From: Pseudomonadota bacterium
Lineage (GTDB): Bacteria > Pseudomonadota > Gammaproteobacteria > Steroidobacterales > Woeseiaceae
Length of the DNA stretch: 64,000 nucleotides
Direction: 5' to 3'
Assembly: GCA_027618995.1 (NCBI GenBank)
Contig: JAQCGO010000001.1
Location: 124,001 to 188,000, forward strand
Position 1 is the first letter of the stretch. Every line of letters starts with the position of its first letter. Below are positions 8,714 to 18,136 of this stretch, piece by piece. Below the pieces are notes generated by a model, which was given only the letters and a program-made list of their open reading frames with translations, did no database searches and was not told where the DNA came from. The position numbers and the translations under genes were made by a program.

Positions 8714-9895
8714 TTGTTTGAATCGTTGCAGGCGGCGCCAGCAGACGCCATTCTTGGCTTGATTGCTGAATTTCGGGACGACCCGCGCCGCAAGAAAATT
8801 GATCTTGGCGTCGGGGTTTATCGCAATGCGGCCGGGGCGACGCCGGTTCTCGACGTGGTGAAAAAAGCGGAACATCGGCTGCTCGGTACGCAAACAAGCA
8901 AAACCTATATCGGTACGGCCGGCGATCCGGCGTTCAACGCCGCGATGCAGGCACTCGCATTCGGCGATGCAGCCGTTGACGACCGCCTCGTTACGATTCA
9001 GACGCCGGGCGGGTCCGCATCACTGCGTGTTGCGGCAGGTTTGCTGCTGCGCGCCCGCAAGGACACGGTTGTATGGGTCAGTGACCCGACCTGGAATAAC
9101 CACGTGCCGTTGCTGGGCGGTGCCGGCCTGACTCTCAAGACCTACCCCTACTACGATGCGGAAACTCGCACGATTGGTTGTGACGCAATGCTCGATACGC
9201 TGCGCGCGGCGGACAAGGGCGATGTCGTGTTGTTGCACGCCTGCTGCCACAACCCATCGGGTATTGATCCGACAGCTGAGCAATGGCGCGCGATCGGTGA
9301 GGTGATTGTTGAACGTGAGCTGGTGCCATTCATCGATATGGCGTACCAGGGTTTCGGCACAGACCTGAACGTGGACGCGTTCGCAGCGCGGCATCTGATC
9401 GGGCTGGTTCCGGAACTGGTGCTGTCGACATCGTGCTCGAAAAACTTCGGTCTGTATCGTGATCGCGTTGGCGCCATGTCGATATTGGCTAAAGATTCGA
9501 AAACACGTGACATCGTGGCCAGCCAGGCCAGCAGTTTTGTACGCACCCTGTATTCGTTGCCGCCCGATCACGGTGCCGCTGTCGTCAGCATTATTCTTAA
9601 TGATGCCGAACTGCGCGCGGCCTGGATCGTCGAACTCGACGCCATGCGGGACCGGCTGGGCGGCATGCGTAATCTGTTGCAGGATGCGCTCAAAGTGACC
9701 GCGCCCGGACACGATTTCTCACACCTGCTGCGTGCGAAAGGCATGTTCTGCTTCCTCGGCATCTCGCCGCAGCAGGTCGCACGAATCAAGCAGGAGTTCG
9801 GCGTCTACATGGTCGGCTCAAGTCGCATCAATGTCGCCGGCATCACGCCCGACAACGTGGAGTACCTGGCAAAAAGTATTGCCGCCGTTCTGTAG
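8714..9895 (+). CDS. tyrB: Aromatic-amino-acid/aspartate aminotransferase
   Basis: A class I PLP aminotransferase of 393 residues, of the AspC/TyrB subfamily that moves amino groups between aspartate or aromatic amino acids and 2-oxoglutarate. The family start FESLQAAPADAILGL and the glycine loop IDLGVGVYRN are present, followed by HACCHNPSGIDPT, DMAYQGFG and the PLP-lysine segment STSCSKNFGLYRDRVG. The TTG at 8714 is chosen because GGAG (8703-8706) precedes it by 7 nt and the protein then begins exactly as the family does. It follows the MBL gene by 14 bp and is probably co-transcribed. TyrB and AspC cannot be separated confidently by eye. Confidence 0.9.
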   Translation: MFESLQAAPADAILGLIAEFRDDPRRKKIDLGVGVYRNAAGATPVLDVVKKAEHRLLGTQTSKTYIGTAGDPAFNAAMQALAFGDAAVDDRLVTIQTPGGSASLRVAAGLLLRARKDTVVWVSDPTWNNHVPLLGGAGLTLKTYPYYDAETRTIGCDAMLDTLRAADKGDVVLLHACCHNPSGIDPTAEQWRAIGEVIVERELVPFIDMAYQGFGTDLNVDAFAARHLIGLVPELVLSTSCSKNFGLYRDRVGAMSILAKDSKTRDIVASQASSFVRTLYSLPPDHGAAVVSIILNDAELRAAWIVELDAMRDRLGGMRNLLQDALKVTAPGHDFSHLLRAKGMFCFLGISPQQVARIKQEFGVYMVGSSRINVAGITPDNVEYLAKSIAAVL

Positions 9896-9938
9896 CGAGG
9901 GTCCGGGAGCGGCGAAGAAAACAGTCCAGTTACGCTGA

Positions 9939-10403
9939 TTACTCGTCAGCGTCATTTCTCACCCATTCGATGCGGCTGTACTGGTCGATCGAAAGTGACT
10001 CCGCTACGCCGGCATTGAGTTCGAGCACATAGCGTACCGGTTCGAGTGCCACCATCGACTTCAGTGACTGCGGCTCGGCGTCGTAGGTGATCGAGGAAAC
10101 AGTGCCGTCGCTGCGTATGAACAGAATATCGAGCGGTATGAAAGTGTTTTTCATCCAGATCGACAGGTACATGTCGATCTCATAGATAAACAACATGCCC
10201 GCGGTGTCCGGCAGACTGCGTACAAACATCAGGCCGCGCGCTCGCTGCTCATCACTCTCGGCAATATGCATATCGAAGCGATGGCAGGCGAACTCGCTCG
10301 CATGCACGATCAACATGCCCTTGTCGAATCTTGCGTCGAGTTCATCGTCGGCCGCGAGTGCGTTGCCGGCAAGCAGGACCAGCAGTAGCGCCAGGCCGCG
10401 CAT
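9939..10403 (-). CDS. DUF192 family exported protein
   Basis: A 154-residue protein with an N-terminal signal (MRGLALLLVLLAGNALA) and a single DUF192 domain, recognisable from EQRARGLMFVRSLPDTAGML, the MKNTFIPLDILFI strand and VRYVLELNAGVAE. DUF192 proteins are small periplasmic or secreted beta-barrel proteins of unknown function. The ATG at 10403 shares its last base with the TGA of the upstream lipoprotein gene, so the two are translated as a coupled pair. It converges on tyrB with a 43 bp gap that holds no clear terminator. Confidence 0.9.
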   Translation of the reverse strand: MRGLALLLVLLAGNALAADDELDARFDKGMLIVHASEFACHRFDMHIAESDEQRARGLMFVRSLPDTAGMLFIYEIDMYLSIWMKNTFIPLDILFIRSDGTVSSITYDAEPQSLKSMVALEPVRYVLELNAGVAESLSIDQYSRIEWVRNDADE

Positions 10404-11089
10404 CAGGATCCGCCCCAGGTCAGCAGACCACGGAACTCAAGGTCGCGAATCAGTATCTCAGATGCGCCGTTCACCTGCGTCAGCGGCGCCACACAATACA
10501 GCCTGCCGCCGATCCGGTAGTTCGCATCGGATGGGTCGATTGCCTCGAGTTCTGCAATGTCGGTCCAGCAAACGTTGCTGTCGACTGTGCTGAAAAAACG
10601 CCCGCTGCCTTCTTCGATCACGGTTACCATGCTCGGTAACTCCTTGCCCGCGACACCGCGGCGCAGATCAGGCAGCGCGTTGATAAATGCAATTTGCCTG
10701 CCTTCGAGGTCGCCGGCGAAACGCAATCGTGCGCCGTCGCCGTCCGGTCTCGGCATGCCCTCACATTCGAGATCCGCGGCGTTCCATTGCAGGCGAGCCT
10801 GCAATGCCCCGAACAGTTCGGTCGCGAGGAATCCATCTGAGCCGCAGCGGTTGGCCGGCGCGGCCGCCGGCGCGACGGGGAGGGCGGAATCGCTATCCGC
10901 GGAGCAGCCGGAAAGAGCCGCCGTCAGTACCCAAAATACGGCGACTCCGCGCCTCAGCAGACCCCATTTGGCGCAAAACTCTGAAAATTCTTGCAATGTA
11001 ATGCCCCGATCGAGGTCCGAGATCGAAGCATTATTACCGAAGTGGTGCGGCAATGAACAAAAAACATGGTGACAGGTTGGCCTGTCCAC
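10403..11089 (-). CDS. Putative lipoprotein of unknown function
   Basis: I do not recognise a domain. After a hydrophobic stretch (GVAVFWVLTAALSGC) comes a lipobox ending LSGC, then an Ala/Pro-rich linker and a globular region with cysteines at CGSDGF, CEGMPRP, CWTDI and YCVAP, so disulfides are possible once exported. The longest frame opens at ATG 11089, but the stretch before the lipobox is then implausibly long. A TTG near 11000 would give a normal lipoprotein signal, so the start is uncertain. It is coupled to the DUF192 gene by a 1-nt stop/start overlap and runs divergently from the moxR operon. Confidence 0.65.
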   Translation of the reverse strand: MDRPTCHHVFCSLPHHFGNNASISDLDRGITLQEFSEFCAKWGLLRRGVAVFWVLTAALSGCSADSDSALPVAPAAAPANRCGSDGFLATELFGALQARLQWNAADLECEGMPRPDGDGARLRFAGDLEGRQIAFINALPDLRRGVAGKELPSMVTVIEEGSGRFFSTVDSNVCWTDIAELEAIDPSDANYRIGGRLYCVAPLTQVNGASEILIRDLEFRGLLTWGGS

Positions 11090-11135
11090 GCATCCTCATT
11101 AGAATGGCACGCCGAATTTTCCAACGGAGTATTGA

Positions 11136-12104
11136 ATGAGCATTGTAACACAGGTCCAGCAACTCGAAGCACACGTTAGCAGGTTGATTATTGGTCAGTC
11201 GCACCTGATCAACCGCATGATCATCGCCTTGCTTTGTGATGGGCACTTGTTGGTCGAGGGCGCGCCAGGTCTGGCCAAAACACGCGCGATCAAAGTGCTG
11301 TCCGAGAGCATCGAGGGCGATTTTCACCGGCTGCAATTCACGCCGGACCTGTTGCCTGCGGACCTGACCGGTACCGATATCTATCGGCCACAGGAAGGCA
11401 CGTTCGAATTCCGCAAAGGGCCGCTGTTTCATAATCTGATCCTGGCCGACGAAATCAACCGGGCACCGGCGAAAGTGCAGTCCGCGTTGCTCGAGGCCAT
11501 GGAAGAGCGGCAGATTACCGTGGGCGATCGCAGTTACGCGCTGGAAGATCTGTTCATGGTCATGGCAACGCAAAATCCGATCGAACAGGAAGGCACCTAT
11601 CCGCTGCCCGAAGCACAGCTCGACCGCTTCCTGTTGCATGTTGAGGTCGGCTACCCGTCCATTGCCGACGAACGCAAGATCATGGTGCTGAACCGCGATG
11701 AGGCCAAGGCCCACGAGCGCGATGCGTTTCGACCGCCCGAGCCGCTGGCGCTTGCATCCATCATGCAGGCCCGGCAGGACATCCTGGGACTGCACTTGGC
11801 ACCGGAACTCGAGGAATACATCGTCAACATCGTGGTAACGACGCGTAATCCCGGCGTCGTCGACGAATCGCTCGAAGGGCAGGTGTTGTACGGTGCCAGC
11901 CCGCGCGCGAGTATGGGCATTGATCGTGCTGCGCGTGCGCACGCCTGGCTGCAGGGCCGTGACTATGTCGGCCCCGAGGATATCCAGGCGGTTGCATTCG
12001 ATGTGTTGCGACATCGCATCGTCCTGAGCTTCGAGGCGGAAGCAAATGGCGTCAATACGAATTCGGTTATCCGGCGCGTGCTTGATGGCGTGGGAGTGCC
12101 CTAG
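11136..12104 (+). CDS. MoxR family AAA+ ATPase
   Basis: 322 residues. Walker A is seen in the form LLVEGAPGLAKTRAIK, Walker B in LILADEINRAPAKVQSALLEAMEE, and sensor 1 in MVMATQNPIEQEGTYPLPEAQLDRF, as in MoxR ATPases. These work as chaperones that activate or load metal into VWA-domain proteins, which fits the two VWA genes downstream. The ATG at 11136 has GGAG (11126-11129) 6 nt upstream. It is the first gene of a six-gene operon (MoxR, DUF58, DUF4381, VWA, VWA-TPR, BatD) resembling the Bat aerotolerance cluster. Confidence 0.95.
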   Translation: MSIVTQVQQLEAHVSRLIIGQSHLINRMIIALLCDGHLLVEGAPGLAKTRAIKVLSESIEGDFHRLQFTPDLLPADLTGTDIYRPQEGTFEFRKGPLFHNLILADEINRAPAKVQSALLEAMEERQITVGDRSYALEDLFMVMATQNPIEQEGTYPLPEAQLDRFLLHVEVGYPSIADERKIMVLNRDEAKAHERDAFRPPEPLALASIMQARQDILGLHLAPELEEYIVNIVVTTRNPGVVDESLEGQVLYGASPRASMGIDRAARAHAWLQGRDYVGPEDIQAVAFDVLRHRIVLSFEAEANGVNTNSVIRRVLDGVGVP

Positions 12105-12121
12105 GTCATCGGGATCCCGTC

Positions 12122-13069
12122 GTGTTGCATCCAGATCACATTGCTGAGAATGCCTCGCCCGTCAGCGTGAGCCAGGCAGGATTGATTCGTCTCAACGGTC
12201 CTGCGCGGGCGATCGCGCTGGATGTTTTGCGTGTCAATTCCCTGCAGACCGGCGCCTACGTTTCACACTTTCGTGGTCGCGGCATGGAGTTCGACGAGTC
12301 GCGCCCGTACCAGCCCGGCGATGATCCGCGCAGTATCGACTGGCGTGTCACCGCGCGCAGCACCACGGCGTATACGAAGCTGTTTCGCGAGGAGCGCGAA
12401 CGGCCCGTGCTGGTGATGGTTGATTTGCGCGCCAACATGCATTTCGCGACGCGCGGTTGTTTCAAGTCGGTCAATGCGAGTCGCGCTGCCGCATTATTGT
12501 CCTGGGCCGCGCACCATCGCGGCGATCGCCTCGGTGGTCTGATTTTCGGTGACACGACGCACCATGAACTCAAGCCGAAACTTGGGCGTCAGGCGGCACT
12601 TAGATTCGTACATCAACTGGTGGATCACCCGGACTGGCAGACGCGTGAACGCGGCGACAACAACGACGGCGAACAGCAACTGACGCAAGCCATGGCGGCG
12701 CTACGCAGGGTCACGCGGCCAGGCAGCCTGATTGTGATCCTGAGCGACTTCCAGGGTTTTTCCCGGACCGCGCAGTCCTATCTCTCCAGTATTGCGCGTC
12801 ACAACGAAGTACTCGCTCTGTTCATCAACGATCCGATTGAACGCGAATTGCCACCGCCCGGCCGCTATCGGCTGGTGGCGGGCGAGGCCGAGCTCGCGAT
12901 CGATACCTATATAAAGACGGCACGGCGTGATTACGCCAATGCATTCGAGGAACGCCGGCACGCGCTCGAAGTATTCTGTCATCGCTATGGCATTCACCTG
13001 CTGCCGCTTTCCACCGAAGATGATCTGGTCGGCGCGTTGCAGAAGGCGTTGGGCAAGAGGAGCCGCTAG
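12122..13069 (+). CDS. DUF58 domain protein of the Bat cluster
   Basis: 315 residues. The DUF58 signature appears as GRGMEFDESRPYQPGDDPRSIDW followed by RVTARS, and continues with a VWA-like part holding VMVDLRANM and VILSDFQGF. DUF58 proteins almost always sit next to MoxR ATPases and are thought to be their partners. The start is GTG at 12122, with an adjacent TTG at 12125 as an alternative. The gene begins 17 bp after the moxR stop and ends 2 bp before the DUF4381 gene. No membrane segment is evident, so it is probably cytoplasmic. Confidence 0.92.
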   Translation: MLHPDHIAENASPVSVSQAGLIRLNGPARAIALDVLRVNSLQTGAYVSHFRGRGMEFDESRPYQPGDDPRSIDWRVTARSTTAYTKLFREERERPVLVMVDLRANMHFATRGCFKSVNASRAAALLSWAAHHRGDRLGGLIFGDTTHHELKPKLGRQAALRFVHQLVDHPDWQTRERGDNNDGEQQLTQAMAALRRVTRPGSLIVILSDFQGFSRTAQSYLSSIARHNEVLALFINDPIERELPPPGRYRLVAGEAELAIDTYIKTARRDYANAFEERRHALEVFCHRYGIHLLPLSTEDDLVGALQKALGKRSR

Positions 13070-13071
13070 CG

Positions 13072-13563
13072 ATGGACCCGACACAGCTTCCGTTGCGCGA
13101 CCTGCACTTGCCCGATGCCGTCGCCGCCTGGCCACCTGCGCCGGGCTGGTGGTTGGTCATCGCCGTCGTGTTGTTCGCACTCGCTTACCTGCTGCGACTC
13201 TGGCTGCGGAACTATGCTCGTGGTGCCGCGCGGCGCTACGCGATGCGGCAACTTAGCGCCCTGGTGGAAGCTTACGAACAGCATCGCGACCTGGTCCGGT
13301 TCGGGGCCGAAGCATCGGCCCTGTTGCGGCGCACGATGCTCGCCTATGCGCCGCGCGAAGACGTGGCGGGATTGACCGGTGACGCGTGGCTTGCATGGCT
13401 AGACCGGGATCTCGCGCAACCGGTATTCGTGACCGGAGCAGGGCGAGCCCTGCTCGATCTGCCGTACCGCAACCCACATTCGGACCTCCCGGCCGCCGAG
13501 ATTGAGCGACTCGTTATTGCATTGCGTCATCGCATTGCCACGTCGGTGGGAGGGAGCCGCTGA
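13072..13563 (+). CDS. DUF4381 membrane protein of the Bat cluster
   Basis: 163 residues. One transmembrane helix lies near the N-terminus (GWWLVIAVVLFALAYLLRLW), preceded by a short segment typical of DUF4381 (LPLRDLHLPDAVAAWPPAPG) and followed by a cytosolic helical part rich in Arg and Ala. DUF4381 genes sit between DUF58 and the first VWA gene in Bat clusters, as here. The stop TGA shares a base with the next gene's ATG (TGATG), suggesting translational coupling. No catalytic residues are known or visible. Confidence 0.88.
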   Translation: MDPTQLPLRDLHLPDAVAAWPPAPGWWLVIAVVLFALAYLLRLWLRNYARGAARRYAMRQLSALVEAYEQHRDLVRFGAEASALLRRTMLAYAPREDVAGLTGDAWLAWLDRDLAQPVFVTGAGRALLDLPYRNPHSDLPAAEIERLVIALRHRIATSVGGSR

Positions 13564-14597
13564 TGTGGTCACTGGCATGGCCCTGGGCGCTGCTGGCGTT
13601 GCCGCTACCCATCCTGATTAATCACCTGCTGCCGGAGAGCTCGAGCGTGCAGGATGCGGGACTCAGAGTTCCGAACTTCGGCGGCTTCGCCGTGCTGGCG
13701 GATCGTTCGCAGGTGGAGCAACTCCTGAGCTGGAAGCTTTGGGTGGCCGCGCTCGCGTGGATCCTGCTGGTGCTGGCGGCGGCACGACCCGAGCGTATCG
13801 GCGATGAACTCGAGGTGCCGGTGTCCGGACGCAACCTGATGCTGGCCGTCGATTTATCCAGCAGCATGGGTCAGAAGGATTTCGAACTCGGCGCGCGGCG
13901 TGTTGACCGGCTGACCGCGACCAAGGCCGTTGCGAGCGATTTCATCAGCCGGCGCGAGGGCGATCGCATCGGCCTGATCCTGTTCGGCGAGCGCGCTTAC
14001 CTGCAGGTGCCGCTGACACTCGACCGGGAAACCGTCAAGGTCCTGCTGCTCGAAGCCCTTATCGGGCTGGCCGGCGAGAAAACCGCGATCGGTGATGCCA
14101 TTACGCTGGCGGTAAAACGCATCCATGACCTCAAGGAAGATCCGGGTGAGCAGGTGCTCGTATTGCTAACCGACGGGGCGAACACGGCTGGTGAAGTGCA
14201 ACCGCTGAAAGCCGCTGAACTTGCAAGACAGATCGGCCTGCGCATTTACACCATCGGTATTGGCGCAGAGCAGATGGAGGTCTCGTCACTGATCGGCGGG
14301 CGCCGCAATATCAATCCATCCGCCGACCTGGATGAAGCTACCCTGACCGCGATCGCCGACATGACCGGCGGCCGGTATTTCCGTGCCCGGGATACAGCGG
14401 GCCTGCAGGATATCTACCAACTCGTCGACAAGCTTGAGCCGGCCGAGGAACCCGAAGCGGGCTTTCGGCCGGTGAAATCGCTTTTCTATGTCCCGCTCGC
14501 CGGAGCCTTCGCCTTGAGCGCCTTCCTCGGCCTCAGCGCGTTGCTGCAAAACATCCTGGCACGGCGGGCCAGCGGAGTGCAGGCCGATGTTGTCTGA
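13563..14597 (+). CDS. batA: VWA-domain membrane protein (BatA-like)
   Basis: 344 residues. It has an N-terminal helix pair (WALLALPLPILINHLLP; LWVAALAWILLVLAAARP), a VWA domain with the MIDAS motif DLSSSMG (around residue 97), later LLTDGANTAGEV, and a C-terminal helix near 310-332 (FYVPLAGAFALSAFLGLSAL). The intact D-x-S-x-S site predicts metal-dependent ligand binding outside the membrane. It overlaps the second VWA gene by 11 nt, so the two are co-translated. Its role in aerotolerance or envelope stress is known from Bacteroides and Leptospira relatives and is inferred here. Confidence 0.9.
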   Translation: MWSLAWPWALLALPLPILINHLLPESSSVQDAGLRVPNFGGFAVLADRSQVEQLLSWKLWVAALAWILLVLAAARPERIGDELEVPVSGRNLMLAVDLSSSMGQKDFELGARRVDRLTATKAVASDFISRREGDRIGLILFGERAYLQVPLTLDRETVKVLLLEALIGLAGEKTAIGDAITLAVKRIHDLKEDPGEQVLVLLTDGANTAGEVQPLKAAELARQIGLRIYTIGIGAEQMEVSSLIGGRRNINPSADLDEATLTAIADMTGGRYFRARDTAGLQDIYQLVDKLEPAEEPEAGFRPVKSLFYVPLAGAFALSAFLGLSALLQNILARRASGVQADVV

Positions 14598-16380
14598 TCT
14601 GCATTTTCTGCGGCCCGAGTGGTTGCTGGCACTGCCGGCCGTAGTCCTGGCGACCGTGTTGCTGGCACGGCGGCGGCTGGGCGCCGGCAGCTGGCAAAAT
14701 GTCGTGTCGCCGGCGCTCGCACCCTACGTCTTGTCCGTGTCGCCAAACCGCCAGGCGGAGTATCGCTGGTGGCTGCTTGGGCTTGGTGCCGTGCTGGCCG
14801 TGCTCGCGCTTGCGGGACCGGCGTGGCAACGCATCGAACAACCCGTGTTTCGCTCGGACCGGGCGCTCGTGGTTGCGCTGGATCTGTCACGCTCGATGGA
14901 TGCGCAGGACATTTCGCCCAGTCGGTTGCTGCGAGCGCGGCTCAAGATTCTCGATATCCTGGAGCGGCGCAAAAGCGGCCAGACCGCGCTGGTCGTTTAC
15001 TCGGCCAATGCCTTTACGGTGACGCCGCTGACAACGGACACCGACACGGTCGCGGCGCTGGTCAATAGCCTGAGCACGGATATCATGCCGAGCCAGGGCA
15101 GTTACCCGATCGCCGCGTTAAACAAGGGTCGCGAGCTGCTGCAAAACGCGGGTGCATTGTTCGGTGAGATTCTGCTGATTACGGATGGCGGCTCGTCACC
15201 GGCCGCCGAGCGCGTTGCGCGTGACTTACAAACGGCAGGGTATACGTTGTCAGTGCTCGCGGTCGGTACGCGCGATGGTGCGCCGATCCCACAGCTCAAC
15301 GGTGGCTTTGTCACCGACCAGTCCGGGCAGATTGCCGTACCGCGACTCGAGGATCGGTCGCTGCGCGCGCTGGCGCTGGCAGGTGGTGGTCAGTTTTCGA
15401 TGCTGTCGACCGACAACCGTGATCTCGATCTGCTGTTGTCCGGTGAAGTCGGAACGCGGCAGGCATCCGGTGATGCTCTCGCAACCGATCGCTGGCGCGA
15501 GGAGGGTCCATGGCTGTTGTTGTTGTTGCTACCGCTTGCCGCACTGGCATTTCGCCGCGGCTGGATTGTTGTCGCACTGTTTGTCATCGTGCCGATCCCG
15601 GAATCCGCGCAGGCCGACACTTGGAACGACCTCTGGCTGACGAAAGACCAGCAGGCACAGCAGAAGCTGGAGCAGGGCGCGCCCGGGGATGCCGCCGAAC
15701 TGTTCGAGAACCCCGAGTGGCGCGCGGTCGCGCAGTACCGGGCTGAGGATTACCGCGCGAGCGCCGCCGAATTCGCCGAGCGGAATGACGCACGCAGCCT
15801 GTACAACCTGGGCAACGCGCTGGCACGCCAGGGCGAACTCGAATCTGCCCTCGATGCCTACGAACAAACGCTCGAAATTGATCCGGACGATGTGGATGCT
15901 GCCTACAACCGCGACCTGGTCAAGGCGATGCTGGAACAGCAGCAGCAAGAGCAGGAACAGCAGGACGGTGAACAACATCAGTCCGATCAGCAGGGTGAAG
16001 GCGAGCAATCGGAGAGTGACAGTGAATCACAGGACGGTGAGAGCTCCGAGAAGGAGGGCGAGCAGCAGGATGGCGATCCGTCGGATCGCGATGAGGAAAT
16101 GAGCGCGGACGATATGCAGGCCCTGCAGGAAGAATTGCAGCGCGCGGCCGAAGAGGCAGAGCAGAATGCGGGTGATCCGACAGAGCAGCTGACCGCGGCG
16201 GAGCTCGAGGCAATGCGCGAGCAGGCGGAACAACAACAGGCGATGGAACAATGGCTGCGACGCATTCCGAATGACCCGGGTGCATTGCTGCGCAACAAAT
16301 TTCGCTATCAATATCAGAAAACCGGCAAGGATCAGGATGGCAACAATACCTGGCCGGATGACGAGGTACAGCCGTGGTAA
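14587..16380 (+). CDS. VWA and TPR fusion protein (BatB/BatC-like)
   Basis: 597 residues. It combines a membrane-anchored VWA domain (residues 1-330; MIDAS DLSRSMD; helices near 8-25, 58-77 and 305-330) with TPR repeats (residues 355-450; SLYNLGNALARQGELESALD). A low-complexity Gln/Glu/Ser/Asp tail follows (about 445-560), then a conserved C-terminal segment WLRRIPNDPGALLRNKFRYQ. BatB and BatC are separate genes in many bacteria and are fused here. The acidic, glutamine-rich tail is probably disordered and may tether partners. The last 7 nt overlap the batD start. Confidence 0.92.
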   Translation: MLSDLHFLRPEWLLALPAVVLATVLLARRRLGAGSWQNVVSPALAPYVLSVSPNRQAEYRWWLLGLGAVLAVLALAGPAWQRIEQPVFRSDRALVVALDLSRSMDAQDISPSRLLRARLKILDILERRKSGQTALVVYSANAFTVTPLTTDTDTVAALVNSLSTDIMPSQGSYPIAALNKGRELLQNAGALFGEILLITDGGSSPAAERVARDLQTAGYTLSVLAVGTRDGAPIPQLNGGFVTDQSGQIAVPRLEDRSLRALALAGGGQFSMLSTDNRDLDLLLSGEVGTRQASGDALATDRWREEGPWLLLLLLPLAALAFRRGWIVVALFVIVPIPESAQADTWNDLWLTKDQQAQQKLEQGAPGDAAELFENPEWRAVAQYRAEDYRASAAEFAERNDARSLYNLGNALARQGELESALDAYEQTLEIDPDDVDAAYNRDLVKAMLEQQQQEQEQQDGEQHQSDQQGEGEQSESDSESQDGESSEKEGEQQDGDPSDRDEEMSADDMQALQEELQRAAEEAEQNAGDPTEQLTAAELEAMREQAEQQQAMEQWLRRIPNDPGALLRNKFRYQYQKTGKDQDGNNTWPDDEVQPW

Positions 16381-18047
16381 CCGTTCGACTTTTTCTCTCT
16401 GTGATCCTGCTCGCTGCGAGCGCTGCCAATGCTGTCGTAACGGCCAGCATTGATCGCGCCGACATCGACCTCAACGAGTCATTTACGCTTGATATCACGA
16501 CTGACCTGAATATCGATGCGCAGCCCGATCTGTCGGTCCTCGATGCGGATTTTTTTGTTGGTCAGGGCGGCCAGATGAGTAACACAACCATCATCAATGG
16601 CCAGATCCGGCGCAGCAAAACCTGGTCGTACGTGCTTATGCCAAAACGTGCCGGGCAACTGACCATTCCGCGGATCGGCGTTGGTGGTGAGTTCAGCAAT
16701 CCGCTGGTCGTTGAAATCAGCGAACCCGGTTACGCGCCGCCGGGCGAGGCCGAGGTGTTCGTTACAGCGGAAGTTGATTCGCAAGAGACCTATGTACAGG
16801 CGCAGGTATTGCTGACCGTCAAAATCTACCGCTCCGTTGCCGTGCGGCAGCCGTCGTTACGCGACCCGGTTGTGAGTGGTGTCGAAGTGCTGCTGGAACT
16901 GGCCGGCGATGACCGCAACTACGAAGCGGTAATAGCTGGTACGCCCTACGGTGTCATCGAGCGCGTCATCGCAATTTATCCGCAGGAAAGCGGTGAGATT
17001 GCATTGTCGCCAGCGCGCTTTGAGGCGCGAGTTCTGCGCGACGGCCGTATTACGGGTCGCAAGATTTTCGAATCTGAGCCACTTGTCGTCAAGGTGCTGC
17101 CGACGCCCGCACCGCCGGCACGGTTTCCCAAAGCGACATGGCTGCCCGCGCGCGACCTGACGTTGACCGAAGACTGGTCACAGGAAGGCCAGCAGCTTAC
17201 GGCTGGCGAACCACTGACGCGGCACATCACGATCAGCGCATTAGGACAGCTTGAAACACAGATTCCGGCGATCGAGCCGCCGACGGCAGACGGCCTGAAT
17301 GTTTATCCGGACAAGCCGGAACTCAGTCGCAATATTGAGCCAGGTGGCATTCGCGGCATACGCAATGACCAATATGCCTTGATCGGAGTACGGGCCGGCG
17401 ACGTGCTACTGCCGGCGCTCGAAATTCCATGGTGGAACATTGTCAGCGGCGAATGGCAGGTTGCGTCATTGCCGCAACGCACGATCACAATTGTTGGCGG
17501 CGAGGAGTCGGCCATCGTGGAGTCTACGCCGGCCGCGACCAATGCGGTCATTGCCGCAGCTACCACCCCGACCGTGCACAGTGAATTCTGGCGCCGCGTC
17601 TGTGAAGCTCTGGCGGTCCTCCTGCTCCTGACCTGGTCCGCATGGTACTGGACGTCGCGCAGCAGGCCGCCATCGCGGTCGCCACGCGAGCCCGAACCGC
17701 TGCCAATTCACAAGCGACAGGCGGCGTTGCTGAAGCAGGCGCGTAAAGCCGCGCGGGCGGCAGATACGGCCGGTGTGCGCACGGCCATGATCGACTGGGG
17801 ATTGCTGCAGTGGCCGGAGGACGCGCCGCGCAGCATCGGCGGCATCGCCGAGCGTGTTTCAGCACCACTGGCCGACGAGTTGCGTGCGCTGTCGCGGTTA
17901 AGCTATGGACCTGGCGCTGCTGCCTGGGATGGTAGCGAACTGGCCAATGCGCTGCGGATTTTTGTCGTTCTGTCGGATGAACACGGCGACAACAAAGAGT
18001 TGCTGCCACCGTTAATGCCTTCTACCAGTGTCCGACACTCGGCATAG
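16374..18047 (+). CDS. batD: BatD family exported protein
   Basis: 557 residues. A cleavable signal (LFLSVILLAASAANA) is followed by tandem beta-rich domains, including SIDRADIDLNESFTLDI near the start and GRKIFESEPLVVKVLP later. A transmembrane helix near residue 410 (VCEALAVLLLLTWSAWYW) precedes a cytosolic helical tail. This is the BatD (oxygen tolerance) layout. The start GTG at 16374 lies inside the end of the VWA-TPR gene, giving a 7-nt overlap. It is the last gene of the cluster; the next gene starts 89 bp on with its own likely promoter. Confidence 0.9.
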   Translation: MVTVRLFLSVILLAASAANAVVTASIDRADIDLNESFTLDITTDLNIDAQPDLSVLDADFFVGQGGQMSNTTIINGQIRRSKTWSYVLMPKRAGQLTIPRIGVGGEFSNPLVVEISEPGYAPPGEAEVFVTAEVDSQETYVQAQVLLTVKIYRSVAVRQPSLRDPVVSGVEVLLELAGDDRNYEAVIAGTPYGVIERVIAIYPQESGEIALSPARFEARVLRDGRITGRKIFESEPLVVKVLPTPAPPARFPKATWLPARDLTLTEDWSQEGQQLTAGEPLTRHITISALGQLETQIPAIEPPTADGLNVYPDKPELSRNIEPGGIRGIRNDQYALIGVRAGDVLLPALEIPWWNIVSGEWQVASLPQRTITIVGGEESAIVESTPAATNAVIAAATTPTVHSEFWRRVCEALAVLLLLTWSAWYWTSRSRPPSRSPREPEPLPIHKRQAALLKQARKAARAADTAGVRTAMIDWGLLQWPEDAPRSIGGIAERVSAPLADELRALSRLSYGPGAAAWDGSELANALRIFVVLSDEHGDNKELLPPLMPSTSVRHSA

Positions 18048-18136
18048 AGGCCCATGGTTCCTGCGCCGGCAGGTTAGCGCCGTTCTGCATCAACTCGACC
18101 AACGTATGCCTGAATTTCATCGGTACAATAGTACTC

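Noticed and set aside
11034..11135. Divergent promoter hexamers between the lipoprotein gene and moxR
   Set aside because: No pair of boxes with acceptable spacing could be seen on either strand.
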